From Carallia brachiata (taxonomy: Eukaryota > Streptophyta > Magnoliopsida > Malpighiales > Rhizophoraceae), in the NCBI GenBank assembly GCA_021464245.1, contig JADCRB010000090.1, positions 364,008 to 428,007 of the forward strand: a DNA stretch of 64,000 nucleotides, in the 5' to 3' direction. Positions 35,663 through 45,185 of the stretch are shown here, one piece after another. The first letter of the stretch is position 1, and each line of letters opens with the position of its first letter. Position numbers and translations under genes: made by a program. A model generated the notes under the pieces. It did no database searches, was not told where the DNA came from, and was given only the letters and a program-made list of their open reading frames with translations.

Positions 35663-36333
35663 TGTAAAGCGTAAATTTCGAGTCTAAAATAATTAAACTC
35701 GAAAATACAAAAATAAATTACAAATAAAAATTTAAAATAAAAGAAAATTTACGTGGGGTCGATCTCCGTAGATCCTCCGATTAGTGTTCTTTTTTTTGAC
35801 TCCGTCAAGGGATGCACGAGCTTGATCTTGACAGAAATAATTTCCACAGCTTTTTCTTGAACTGGGTTGACTGAACTGGATCTGATTTGGACGTTTTGAC
35901 TACGGTTAAGAACCGCATAGACCTAACTTGAGCCGATCTGGCTTAATTTCACCGAGGATCGAAGGGACTTGTTCTCGGATGAGCTGCCTAGATTTTGCTG
36001 AGGGCCGTATGAGGTTTAATCCCAGCCGGATTTGTAGTAATTTGATATTTTTAAGATCTATATTCTCATAAATTCAGATCTAGAGCGATCCGAGAATATA
36101 AATTTAAAAATAACTTTAGAAATGGAAATAGCAAATTTTTTGGGCCTTACCCCTGAAATATCTCTCAAAAAGGAGTTAGGAGAGTATACTGCAGAGTAAA
36201 AGCACGTAAGAAAAGGAGAAATTTTCTTAAGAGATTTTCAAAATTTTCTTTTTCTCTCAAATTCTCTGAATTTTTCTGTTTACAGATTTGCTGAATATGT
36301 TTTGAACTGGAGGGCAGGGGCCTATTTATAGGG

Positions 36334-36368
36334 TTCCTTTCCCATGTGAACATCACATGGGAAAGGAA
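36334..36368. repeat. Perfect 16-bp hairpin in U3
   Basis: TTCCTTTCCCATGTGA, loop ACA, then its exact complement. It sits just upstream of the TATA box on the element strand. The 5' LTR carries the same hairpin at about 45849-45883. Confidence 0.8.
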
Positions 36369-36396
36369 TCTTTTTAATTGAAAATATTTTTCAAAG

Positions 36397-36430
36397 TTGG
36401 CGTTGCCGACTTTGAAATCGGCAACGCCAA
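36397..36430. repeat. 13-bp GC-rich hairpin in U3
   Basis: TTGGCGTTGCCGA and its complement flank CTTTGAAA. In the 5' LTR copy (about 45912-45945) one arm base differs (GCCAA for GCCGA). Confidence 0.75.
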
Positions 36431-36472
36431 TTTTGACTTTTTTTTTTTTTTTCTTTGAAAATGATGTTTACA

Positions 36473-36486
36473 AATGCCCCCACTTC
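36473..36486 (-). other. Tat-2 polypurine tract
   Basis: GAAGTGGGGGCATT on the minus strand directly before the 3' LTR. Confidence 0.8.
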
Positions 36487-36937
36487 AAGGGTCGGTAAGA
36501 AAGATTTTTACAGAGATGATTCGAACCGAGTCTTGAAGTCCAGTTTGAAATTTGGAAACGTCCTGATGAACATTGATTATTGGAGTCTTCTAACTCTGAC
36601 TATGTCTGTTGTTGTTGGATCGCAATAGGAACCCGATACGATCTTGAGAAAGTTAGCAGCCCAGCCAATATAAAAATTGACTTTCTGGCTCCAGGTGCAT
36701 TCGAGCTTCCATAGCCCGCAAAGGATTTTTTATATGTCTTAAAGTTCCAAAGCTCTGGTGAGGATGATCCGGTAGGTAAAGAACTTGAACCTCCCCAAGA
36801 GGAAGGCCCAGCACTTCGGAACTTTAAGACCTGCGCACAGAGAGACGGGTTATGGTGATGATTCCCGAATCTGCTTCGACGTAAGGAGAGTAGTTGGAAC
36901 TTCCCTGCACGTCGTTGTATTTAGATCCAGGAGACGA
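36487..36937. other. Tat-2 non-coding DNA before the 3' LTR
   Basis: Conserved with Tat-1 11033-11403 and Tat-3 56345-56707 (for example TTGGATCGCAATAGGAA and AACTTGAACCTCCCC). No frame is shared by the three copies. Confidence 0.5.
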
Positions 36938-37129
36938 TCAGAACTTCTCGGCTCGCTGCGATAGATGTGAACTAAGGAGAAGTTGGAACTCCATGACACC
37001 GATGGCGTTGGAGAATGAGTTTCGAGGGTTTAGGGATCCCTCGAGAAGACTACTCCTTCTTTTCTTAGCTCGTGCGCCTCCAACTTCTTGATCAAAGAAC
37101 TTCCTGAGACAAGTGCAGAGACTAGCCAT
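36938..37129 (-). CDS. Conserved small ORF (Tat-2)
   Basis: A 63-codon frame from ATG 37129 starts MASLCTCLRKFFDQEV and continues with a basic AKKRRSS stretch. It is the counterpart of the 95-codon frame in Tat-1. Frame-changing indels shorten and alter its C-terminal part. A TATATATA-like stretch lies about 65 bp upstream (37181-37190). No recognised domain. Confidence 0.4.
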   Translation of the reverse strand: MASLCTCLRKFFDQEVGGARAKKRRSSLLEGSLNPRNSFSNAIGVMEFQLLLSSHLSQRAEKF

Positions 37130-37307
37130 TTTCTTTTGAGAAAGAAGAGCTGAGGGGTGAGTATTATACTCGGGAATGCAAGATATATATACATACGATA
37201 AAGGTTTTTTTTTTTTTTTTGAAAAGTCAAAAAGAAGGTACGCAGAATCGAGTAGGGTCCTCCACGTCCTTTCCTGCATAAGAGACAAAAGAGCAGCGGC
37301 TGACGCG

Positions 37308-37392
37308 TGTCACGAAAGTCGTTACCGTGTGTTCAGAAGTCGTTGCCGTGTGCTGCAGAAGTCGTTACCGTGTGCTGCCAAAGTCGTTGCAC
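37308..37392. repeat. 22-bp tandem repeat after the WOX ORF (Tat-2)
   Basis: AAGTCGTTACCGTGTGCTGC-type units occur three times, then a partial unit. Tat-1 has one unit at 11877-11910, Tat-3 has three. Confidence 0.8.
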
Positions 37393-37410
37393 CTTATCTT
37401 GTCGGCCGTC

Positions 37411-38010
37411 CTAGCGGGGCCCGAGGCGCAGCTCCAAGTCAAGCTCGACCTCGTCTGGTGGGCGATGATGTTGACGTCGCTTTCCGGCTGGTTGATGCTG
37501 CCGGAATATTCTGGAAAGAGAGGCAAAGTTTCGCCGGAATGACTCCTTTCTGTAGAAAAATTCCTCCTAGACTTAAGTACTAGGAGGGATGAACCCTTGG
37601 CTGACTCCGTAAGACCACCAGGACCAGCATGCATGCTCCCATGGGCTACGGCTTTGATGATACCTGAAGAGACCATTGCAGTGGAGAACTCGGACCTGCT
37701 TCATTTGAGGCGAAGTTGTACCGTGGGATCTACCATCGGAACGCAGACTGTTCTTTGGAAAAATCAGCTCTCAGTGCTGGTTTCTTCCTGCTTCTCCGAT
37801 TCTGGAACCAATAAAACACATTTTTTCCTTCGATTGCCCCGAGGGGCGCAATCGTGAGACAAGTTGGTAAATCTGAGATGCATTAGGCATAATACCTCCA
37901 TTGTTGTGGAAGACTTCCTCCAAAATTTGCAGTTGTGCCATGGTTGGTTGCCACCTTGTGCGGGGTGACCTTTCTTCTCCCTTGTCTTGAGGTTCTGCAA
38001 CTGGTTCCAT
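37411..38010 (-). pseudogene. WUSCHEL/WOX-type homeobox ORF captured in Tat-2
   Basis: Begins at ATG 38010 (MEPVAEP) and ends at TAG 37411. The homeodomain starts RTRWQPTMAQLQILEEVF and continues GGIMPNASQIYQLVSRLRP. A 1-nt deletion at about 37842 then shifts the frame, and the recognition helix (FYWFQNRRSR) lies in the new phase. A second indel near 37740 is shared with Tat-3. The C-terminal part carries a perfect WUS box in SGETLPLFPEYSG (TLPLFP at 37512-37529). Another 1-nt loss near 37465 removes the EAR-type LxLxL tail from that frame. In the WUS clade these elements mediate DNA binding and TOPLESS-type repression. Tat-1 and Tat-2 differ enough to show long residence in the element family. 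Confidence 0.85.
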
Positions 38011-38097
38011 CTTTCTTGTGGCAGAGGAGCAAAGGTCTGGTGTGTGGTGAAGATCGGTTGAGACTGATGCTGAGTTTCAGACTCAAACCCTCCGTTG

Positions 38098-38106
38098 CTT
38101 TTATAT
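38098..38106 (-). promoter_or_regulatory. TATA motif upstream of Tat-2 WOX ORF
   Basis: ATATAAAAG, about 90 bp before ATG 38010, at the same place in all three elements. Confidence 0.55.
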
Positions 38107-38149
38107 TTTTGGGCCGTTCACAGTTTATACTCATGCGGGCCAGGAGTTG

Positions 38150-38461
38150 GATTGGATTTTGAACTTGGGTTTTGGACTGTGTCTGGAACTTGGAATTTTT
38201 GGGTTTTGGGCTTTGAATTGGATTTGGGTTGAGTGTTTGGGCTTCTAGACTTGGATTTTTGGATTTGGGTCGAGTGTTTGGGTTTGGACTTTTGGATTTG
38301 GGTTGAGTATTTGGGTTTTGAGTCTAGACTTAGTTTTTAGGTTTTTGAGTTGGGCTTGAGTTGGGCTCAAGTGTTTGGGTTTGGATTTTCGGGTTTGGAT
38401 TTTCGCTTGGACTTTCAGATCGGGACTTCCGAACTTTTTTTTTTTTTGATTTTTTTTTTTT

Positions 38462-38517
<56 letters not shown>

Positions 38518-38545
38518 ATTTTTTTTTTAAACATATTTACACATA
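38150..38545. repeat. TTTGG-word minisatellite and long T tract, Tat-2
   Basis: Units of GGATTTGGGTTGAGTGTTTG type run from about 38180 to 38400. A nearly pure T tract with rare GA interruptions covers 38436-38530. It separates integrase from the WOX ORF. Confidence 0.8.
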
Positions 38546-38686
38546 ATATGTTTCAGAAATTTACCATTGATTGGGCCGATTCGGACGCCTTCTTGGTCTG
38601 ACAGCATGTAAGCGTTGTGAGTGTAGGCCTCCTGCACTAGTATGGCCCGTCCCATTTGGAAGTAAGCTTGTCACCAGGCCGATGCT

Positions 38687-39640
38687 TCATGTTGATGGGC
38701 CGTCGCACTGCAAGAACAAGGTCTCCAACTTGAAAAGATCGAGGGCGGACCCTGCGGTTGAACGTGTTGGTGAGCCGGGCTTGGTAGCACTCAAGTTGCT
38801 GTTGTGCTTCGAGCCTCCTTTCATCGAGGCTTCTAACTCATCCAGACGTAGGCGAGCATTCTCCTCCTGTGTGAGTCCTTCCAGAACAGCCATGCGCAGG
38901 GATGGAATCTGTGTTTCCAACGGCAGTATTGCTTCGACACCGTAGACAAGTGAGTATGGCGTCGCCTGTGTTGGAGTCCGGTAAGTTGTACGATACGCCC
39001 ATAATGCCTCCGGAATTCTGTCATGCCAATCTCTTTTGGATTTAGAGACTACCTTCCGCAACAGGTTGCATAAGGTCTTGTTGAATGCTTCGGCCAAGCC
39101 ATTTGCTGGGGCATTGTACATGGATGACTTGTACTGCTTGAACTTGAACTTCTCGCAGAGCTTGTCGATTAAGCTGTTGTAGAACTGCTTACCATTATCA
39201 GTGATGATGAATCGAGGGACTCCATAGCGATAGATCAGCTGAGTCCGGATGAAATTGGCAACATGCTCCTTCTTTACCTCTCTAAGTGGAATGGCTTCAG
39301 CCCATTTTGAGAAGTAGTCGGTTGCTGCGAGGATGTACAGGTGACCCAGGGATGACTTTGGCAAGGGCCCCACTAAGTCGAGACCCCAAGCTTCAAAGGG
39401 CCAGGATGAGACAGTTGGATGCAGTGGCTCCGGTGGTTGATGTATGTAATTGCATGAAATTGACAAGCTTGACAAGTTTTAGCAAACTCAATGAATCACG
39501 TACCATGGTTGGCCAGTAGTATCCCATCCTTCTGAGTTGGAAGTGCAACTTAGGCCCTGATTGATGTCCGCCACAAACACCAGAATGTGCTTCAGTGAGA
39601 GCCTGTTTTGCCTCTTCATTGCTAGGCAGCGAAGTAAACT
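38687..39640 (-). pseudogene. Tat-2 integrase
   Basis: The catalytic core is open from 39475 to 38687. It has GLDLVGPLPKSSLG and ATDYFSKWAEAIPL with the first catalytic Asp, FIITDNGKQF with the second, and NGLAEAFNKT with the catalytic Glu. LWAYRTTYRTPTQ and YGVEAILPLE words and a GPY/F-like tail follow. The upstream HHCC zinc region (SGVCGGHQSGPKLHFQLRR; CQACQFH coded near 39460-39480) is split by two 1-nt losses that Tat-3 shares. Confidence 0.88.
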
Positions 39641-39712
39641 CCATCAAAAGACCTTCGATACAGAGCATCCTTGAGATATATGAAGCGGGGAGCTCGTCGT
39701 TGAATTTCTGTC

Positions 39713-41194
39713 TTATGACGACGATCTTCGGCAGCTTCCCGTGCTGTAGGTAGTCAATGATTGGTTGGCGCCAATCTCGTCCTCCGCGAGACGTACAGAT
39801 ACAGCGTTGGCTGCTGTAGTTTCTTCATCATCCTTCTGTGGCACTATCCATTTCTGGCATACGGCAACAACTGTAGCCTGGATTTCTGACTTTGCAAGAG
39901 AAGTGGCCAGGTTAGCCAACGCGTCTGCCTGAGTGTTTTCTCGTCGAGGCACATGCTCCAAGGTGATGCTTTCAAATTCATCCATTAGCTGTCGAGCACG
40001 TTGATGGTAAGGCGCAAGGTCCTCTTTCTTCACATCATACAATCCTGTAAGTTGGTTGATGACGAGCTGGGAATCTCCATGGACTTCTATAGTTGGAATC
40101 TTCATATCGACAGCCATTTGAAGACCAATGATCAAAGCCTGGTATTCAGCAACATTATTTGAACATAACTCACCGAGAATGATAGCATATGGTAGTATTT
40201 GTCGTTGAGGAGTGACAAACACTATGCCGGCACCAGCACCATCACGCCTTGCTGCACCATCAAAGAACATCGTCCATGGTGGCAGTGTCTCAATGTAAAA
40301 GACCTCTTCATCTGGAAGATCATCTGTGAACTCCCAATCTGACGGAACAGGGTGATCTGCAAGGAAGTCTGCTAGAGCTTGTCCTTTGACTGCTTTTTGA
40401 GGCACGTAGACAATGTCGTAGCTTTGTAGGATTACTGCCCACTTGGCAAGTCGTCCTGACAAGATTGGTCTAGATAAGATATATTTGACAGGATCAGCTC
40501 TGGCAATGAGACGTACCGTGTGAGCTTGCATGTAGTGCCTCAGCTTGTCAATGGCAAAGAACAGTGCTAGACATGTCTTTTCAATGGGCGAATAACTCAG
40601 CTCCGGACCGTTTAGTGTTCTGCTCAAGTAGTACAGGGCAACTTCCTTTCCCTGCTCGTTTTCCTGTGCAAGCAAGGCTCCCAAAGATCTTTCCTGCGCT
40701 GCAATGTAGAGAATCAACGACTTTCCTTGAATTGGAGCACCTAGGACCGGTGGATTGGAAAGGTACTTCTTTATGCTCTCAAAGGCTTTGCTGCAAGCTT
40801 CGTCCCACTCGAAGTTGACATCCTTCTTCATCAACCGATGGAAAGGTTGACATCTCCCAGCTAAATTGGAGATGAAACGGCGAATGTAGGCCAGCTTTCC
40901 TTGTAGACTTCGCAGCTCGTGCAGGTTTTTAGGTTCAGGCATCTTTTGAATTGCCTCAACCTTTGACTGATCAACTTCGATTCCACGATGGCGCACCACG
41001 AACCCAAGAAACTTTCCTGATGTGACACCGAATGCGCACTTGAGAGGGTTCATTTTGAGCTGATGCCTCCGAAGTCTTTCGAACACTGTCTTGAGATCCT
41101 CGAGGTGGTCTTTGCGCTTCTTAGTCTTTACAACTAAGTCATCAACATAACATTCTACAATCTTGTGCAGCATGTCATCAAAAATTTTTTGCAT
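39713..41194 (-). CDS. Tat-2 RT palm end, RNase H and archaeal-type RNase H
   Basis: A 493-codon open frame. YVDD at residues 16-19 is the RT catalytic block. The connection with LHELRSLQGKLAYIRRF follows. Residues about 155-280 form the standard RNase H region (LYIAAQERSLGALLAQE, SPIEKTCLALFFAIDKL). Residues about 303-435 form a second RNase H with the acidic set D312 in FDGAA, E350 in NVAEYQAL, D374 in HGDSQLV and D424 in TQADALAN. This double RNase H marks the Tat lineage of Ty3/gypsy. The frame is cut at its start by the shared RT frameshift near 41215 and at its end by a 1-nt loss near 39780. Confidence 0.88.
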   Translation of the reverse strand: MQKIFDDMLHKIVECYVDDLVVKTKKRKDHLEDLKTVFERLRRHQLKMNPLKCAFGVTSGKFLGFVVRHRGIEVDQSKVEAIQKMPEPKNLHELRSLQGKLAYIRRFISNLAGRCQPFHRLMKKDVNFEWDEACSKAFESIKKYLSNPPVLGAPIQGKSLILYIAAQERSLGALLAQENEQGKEVALYYLSRTLNGPELSYSPIEKTCLALFFAIDKLRHYMQAHTVRLIARADPVKYILSRPILSGRLAKWAVILQSYDIVYVPQKAVKGQALADFLADHPVPSDWEFTDDLPDEEVFYIETLPPWTMFFDGAARRDGAGAGIVFVTPQRQILPYAIILGELCSNNVAEYQALIIGLQMAVDMKIPTIEVHGDSQLVINQLTGLYDVKKEDLAPYHQRARQLMDEFESITLEHVPRRENTQADALANLATSLAKSEIQATVVAVCQKWIVPQKDDEETTAANAVSVRLAEDEIGANQSLTTYSTGSCRRSSS

Positions 41195-41857
41195 AGCACG
41201 TTGATAAGTGGCGCCAGCATTTTTAATCCAAACGGCATAACTTTGTAGCAGTATATACCTTTTGGGGTGCGGAATGCTGTCAACTCCTCGTCTTCTGGTG
41301 CCATTCTGATTTGGTTATAGCCTGAAGAACCATCCATGAAGGACAATGCTTCGTGACCCGTTGTTGCATCGACTGTGATCTCCGTTATGGGCAACGGAAA
41401 GTCATCTTTCGGGCAGGCCTGTTAAGATCTCGAAAATCAACACATACCCTCAACTGTCCATTCTTCTTTCTTACCGGGACAATGTTGGCAATCCACGTTG
41501 GGTAGGTGACCTCTCGGATGAAGCCAGCATTGATCAGCTTGTTACCTCCTCCTCGATTTGTGGAATGAGTTCCGGGCGGAACCGTCGTTGTGGCTGCTTG
41601 ACAGAACGAACACCCTTCTTTACTGCTAGACGATGCACCGCAATTTTTGGGTCAAGTCCAGGCATTTCTTTGTAACTCCATGCGAACACGTCCCTGTATT
41701 GACTTAATACCTGAACATATTCTTGCTCTTCTTCTGCAGTAAGTAAAGCACTTACAAATGTAGGTCGAGGATCTTCCGGAGAGCCAAGATTGACCTCCTT
41801 GAGTTCATCAACAGTTGCTTGGCCACCATCTTCAAGTTCCGGGGGAGCCTCCTTCAC
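41195..41857 (-). pseudogene. Tat-2 RT N-terminal part, frameshifted
   Basis: The frame at 41857-41534 holds the pre-RT part (YRDVFAWSYKEMPGLDP). The frame at 41394-41155 holds DGSSGYNQIRMAPEDEE and TPKGIYCYKVMPFGLK. Losses near 41535, 41425 and 41215 break the chain. The last one removes a base from an A run just after FGLK and is present at the same place in Tat-3. Confidence 0.85.
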
Positions 41858-43422
41858 TTCACCATCTGATGAGTCGACTCAGCCTCCTCGCTAATTGTGA
41901 CATGAAATGCAAAACCTCTGACTTCACCTTCTTTGTTTGACTGGATAAGCCTGTCTTGTTTGGTGGTGGTGGTGATGGCACGTGCATCAGCTGCTCGGCT
42001 TCGGCTCTTTAGCGTGATCCGCACAGGTGACTTCTCCTGATAGCCTAAGCCAGGTCGGGACTGTGATGATTGAGAAGCGGCGCCATGTGTGGACAGCGTA
42101 CCCATTGTGCTCGGGTTTGAGAAGTCATAGCCCGCCTTTGCCAAAAGCTTGTATGCATTAGGATCAAATCCTTCATGTGTTCTTCTTTCTGGAAGTGAGC
42201 CGCCTTCGACTGCCCCCGTGTGTGGTTTGACGAAGCCTTTTAATGGTTTTGAGACAAAACCGGCTCAATCTTTGGTATCGGCAGAGTGTAAGTCTCCTTC
42301 AGGTTGTGCAGCTCCTTTGTTTTGGGTTGGCTATGACCTTGCTCCTGTTTAAGATCAATACAATAAGAGAAAGGGGGTTGACCTTCTGAGCGTCGTGACT
42401 TCGGCACATAGCGTAGGACTGGAGTGGAGCTTGAAGATGCAACATCCTTCGGACGAAGTTCAGCAGGCTGTGGCAGCTTTTCATTTGTTGGAGCCTGGGT
42501 TGGCATTGGCAGGTTCTTCGACAGCTTTTCCCTTTTTGTGGATGCCCCCAGTCCAAGTAGCTTTTGATGGAATGATCTCCGGATTGTCTGTGTCGGTGTA
42601 GAAGACTGCATCCGCCAAATGTGATTCAGCATCATCGAACGGCTTTAAGTCAGCATTGACCTTTTGAACGCCACCATTGTAGTACTTGAAGCACTGATGC
42701 AGGCTTGAGAGCACAACTCCATTTCCATGAATCCACGGTCGTCCTAGCAACATCTTATATGTGGTACGTGCATCAATCACGTGAAATAGAGTGCTAGAAG
42801 TGAGATTACCGATAGTTAGCTCCAAGCGAATCATCCCAATTGCTTTCTGTCCTCCTTGATTAAAGCCATGAATCATCAAGCGGCTGTCTGATAATTCATC
42901 AATGCCGATGCCGAGCTCCTTTATGGTGGATTTTGGGATAATATTGACTGCCGAGCCATCGTCGATCAGAATACGTCGGACCTTCTGCTCTTTTACATAG
43001 CCTGATACATACAGCGGCCGATTGTGGGGTTTGGACCCCAGCAGGAGATCCTCATCTGAAAATGAGATAGCAGAGTAACATCCGACGTGATTTTGGTCCG
43101 CCTGTTGCTCCGCTGAGTTAGAATCATTTGATGGCTGTGATTCAGCTGAGGTCTGGAGAGTATTGCTGACTTGATTTTGCCACACTTCTGTTGATTGCAA
43201 AGCTATAAACAGCTGAGGGTTAGCGAGAAGGGTTTGGAGAGCTTCATATACCTTCTCCGTTGTCGACTTTTTGTTGTCGAGCGGCTCCTCCTTATGGTGT
43301 GTCACTTCTTCTGATGGTTTTGAAGTGATGGTGGTCTGGTTTGCAGAAGTTATGCCTTCCTGGTCCAGAATGATTTTATTCTGGCTTTGAGCTTCATGAT
43401 TAGCTCCTTCAGGACGAAACAC
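41858..43422 (-). pseudogene. Tat-2 aspartic protease and linker
   Basis: The 313-codon frame 43422-42481 contains the retropepsin region: VRRILIDDGSAVNIIPKS gives the active site (DDGSA in place of the usual D-T/S-G), and LGRPWIHGNGVV is the flap-end word. The protease cleaves the Gag-Pol chain. A low-complexity linker to RT (42480-41858) is broken by several indels. Tat-1 has lost the catalytic part, and Tat-3 has lost all of it. Confidence 0.82.
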
Positions 43423-44999
43423 TTCTCGGTTGGATGACTTACTATCCGGTGATATTTGCAGAATCTCGGATCGCTGACTCGATCCTTTTCATTCGGCCGC
43501 TTGCACTCTGGGAGTTCGATCAGCTTCGCCTCCAAGAGTTGTTCAAGAATGTCGGGGACGTCTGAGTCGGGGAATGGATACTGCTTCTGCTCCAACTCTC
43601 GCAATGTCACCTTCCGCCTTTCCTGTTGTTTTGGCTGAGTTATTTGGGTCGGAGGATTTACCTTAGCTTTGGCGCCCACTTTTACTGGTGCGGCTTCAAC
43701 AGTCATCACTTCTTTTCCTTTTCCGGAGCTGTTGGGTTTCTTAATCTCCCTTCTGCCCCCTTGCTGGTCCAACTGGATGGGAACCGTGCCTCCGGAAGTC
43801 TGGATGCTTATCTCCATATCATGTGCGCGGGTCGCCAGTTCTTCGAAAGTTCGGGGTTTGACACCCTGCAGGATGTATAACAGCTCCCAATGCATTCCCT
43901 GGATGCACATCTCCACGGCAGAAGTCTCCGTCAGGCGATCTTTGCAGTCCAAGCTGAGGGCACGCCATCTGTTGATGTATTCGACAACGGGCTCTCCTTT
44001 CCTTTGTTTGGTGCTGGTAAGCTCCATCATACTTACCGTCCTTCGAGTGCTGAAAAATCTGTTGAGGAACTCTCGTTGTAGCTGTTCCCAACTGTCGATC
44101 GATTCTGGTTCAAGATTTATGAACCAGGTGAAAGCGGTCTCCCTGAGTGAACGAACAAACTGCTTCACCAAGAGATCTCCATAAGTCCCTGCGTTGTTGC
44201 AGGTTTCAACGAAGTGGGCGATGTGCTGTTTGGGATCGCCTCGTCCGTCGAATTGTTGAAATTTGGGCGGCTGGTAGCCCAAGGCATGTTGAGACTTTCG
44301 ATCCGTCTGGTGTACGGTTTGACGTACATCTGTGATCCTTGGAAGGATGTAGCTTGTTGCAGTCGGATCGTATTGGCTATCATTTCCTGCAATTGTTGAA
44401 CAGATAGCGAAGCTACAGAATTTGAGGGTGGCAGCTGTGTAGAACTACCTGGTCGCTTTTCTGCAGGGAAGACGTCGGCTGGTGTGGCTTCTGGAGTGAA
44501 ACCGGGTGGATATGGTTGCTCCTCGCGGATTTCGGGATCAATTGGATCGGGGCTTTCCTTTGAGAGCGCGATCTGTTGATCTTTTTCCTCCACGACTCTG
44601 ATCAGCTGCAAAATTTTGTTCTCCAATTCTGAAATTTTTCCTCTGTGCTGGTTGTGTTGGTCATCATGACGGCAACAGATGAGGCTCCGGGAAAGACTGG
44701 GGGAGAAAACTCTTCTGATTCTTCTGTGTGAGTCGGATTTGTTGAGCAGGCTTCGTCGTGTTGCCCCCGACTTCGATCGGGGTGGGTGATCGACTCCTCC
44801 ATGCGGCAAGAGAGTCAGGGGAGAGATCCTGTTGTGCAGCTGTGGACTCTCCATTTCGAATTTTGTCGGGTTTGGACGGCAAGAAATTGTGTCCGTCCCC
44901 GGGTTTCTGGACCTGCGTACCCAGGTAGGGTAGTTGATGCAGGCAATGGAGCCGTTGCCTTCTTTTTGTGGCAGCAGTTGTACTCCTTTTCGGTGCCAT
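43350..44999 (-). pseudogene. Tat-2 gag, frameshifted
   Basis: The likely start is ATG 44999 (MAPKRSTTAATKRR). The main domain is the 310-codon frame 44282-43350, with FQQFDGRGDPKQHIAHFVE, FINLEPESIDSWEQLQREFL and QGMHWELLYILQGVKP, typical of the Ty3/gypsy gag retrotransposon domain. It ends in a Cys/His-type word (CKYHRIVSHPTEKCFVLK) as in Tat elements. At least one base is missing near 44285, and further shifts lie at 44.6-44.85 kb. Gag forms the particle in which reverse transcription occurs. Confidence 0.85.
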
Positions 45000-45161
45000 T
45001 TGATGTGCTGAACACCTGTAAATTTTTTTTTTTTTTTTTTACTTTTTACTTTTTACTTTTTTTTTACTTTTTACTTTTTTTTTGACTTTTTTTTTTTTCT
45101 CTCGGCTCCCCTTTTACCTCTTTTTTTTTTTTTTTAAGGAACAAGAGATGGGAGGTGAAGT
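45000..45161 (-). other. Tat-2 5' leader
   Basis: T-rich on the plus strand (45019-45135) with repeated ACTTTTT words. Untranslated leader between primer-binding site and gag. Confidence 0.6.
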
Positions 45162-45179
45162 GTCCCACCGAGCGTGCCA
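45162..45179 (-). other. Tat-2 primer-binding site
   Basis: TGGCACGCTCGGTGGGAC on the minus strand, six bases inside the 5' LTR, identical in Tat-3. It does not match the initiator-methionine site and I cannot assign the tRNA. Confidence 0.65.
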
Positions 45180-45185
45180 AAAATT

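Larger units (their letters stand above)
35663..36472 (-). repeat. Tat-2 3' LTR
   Basis: Plus strand begins TGTAAAGCGTAAATTTCGAG and ends GATGATGTTTACA. Its TATA copy is at 36322-36331. The left 370 bp resemble the Tat-3 LTR; the right 440 bp do not. Confidence 0.92.

Noticed and set aside
38571..38945. Plus-strand frames opposite integrase in Tat-2 (and 58566-58829 in Tat-3)
   Set aside because: Antisense shadows of the integrase frame; no independent signal.
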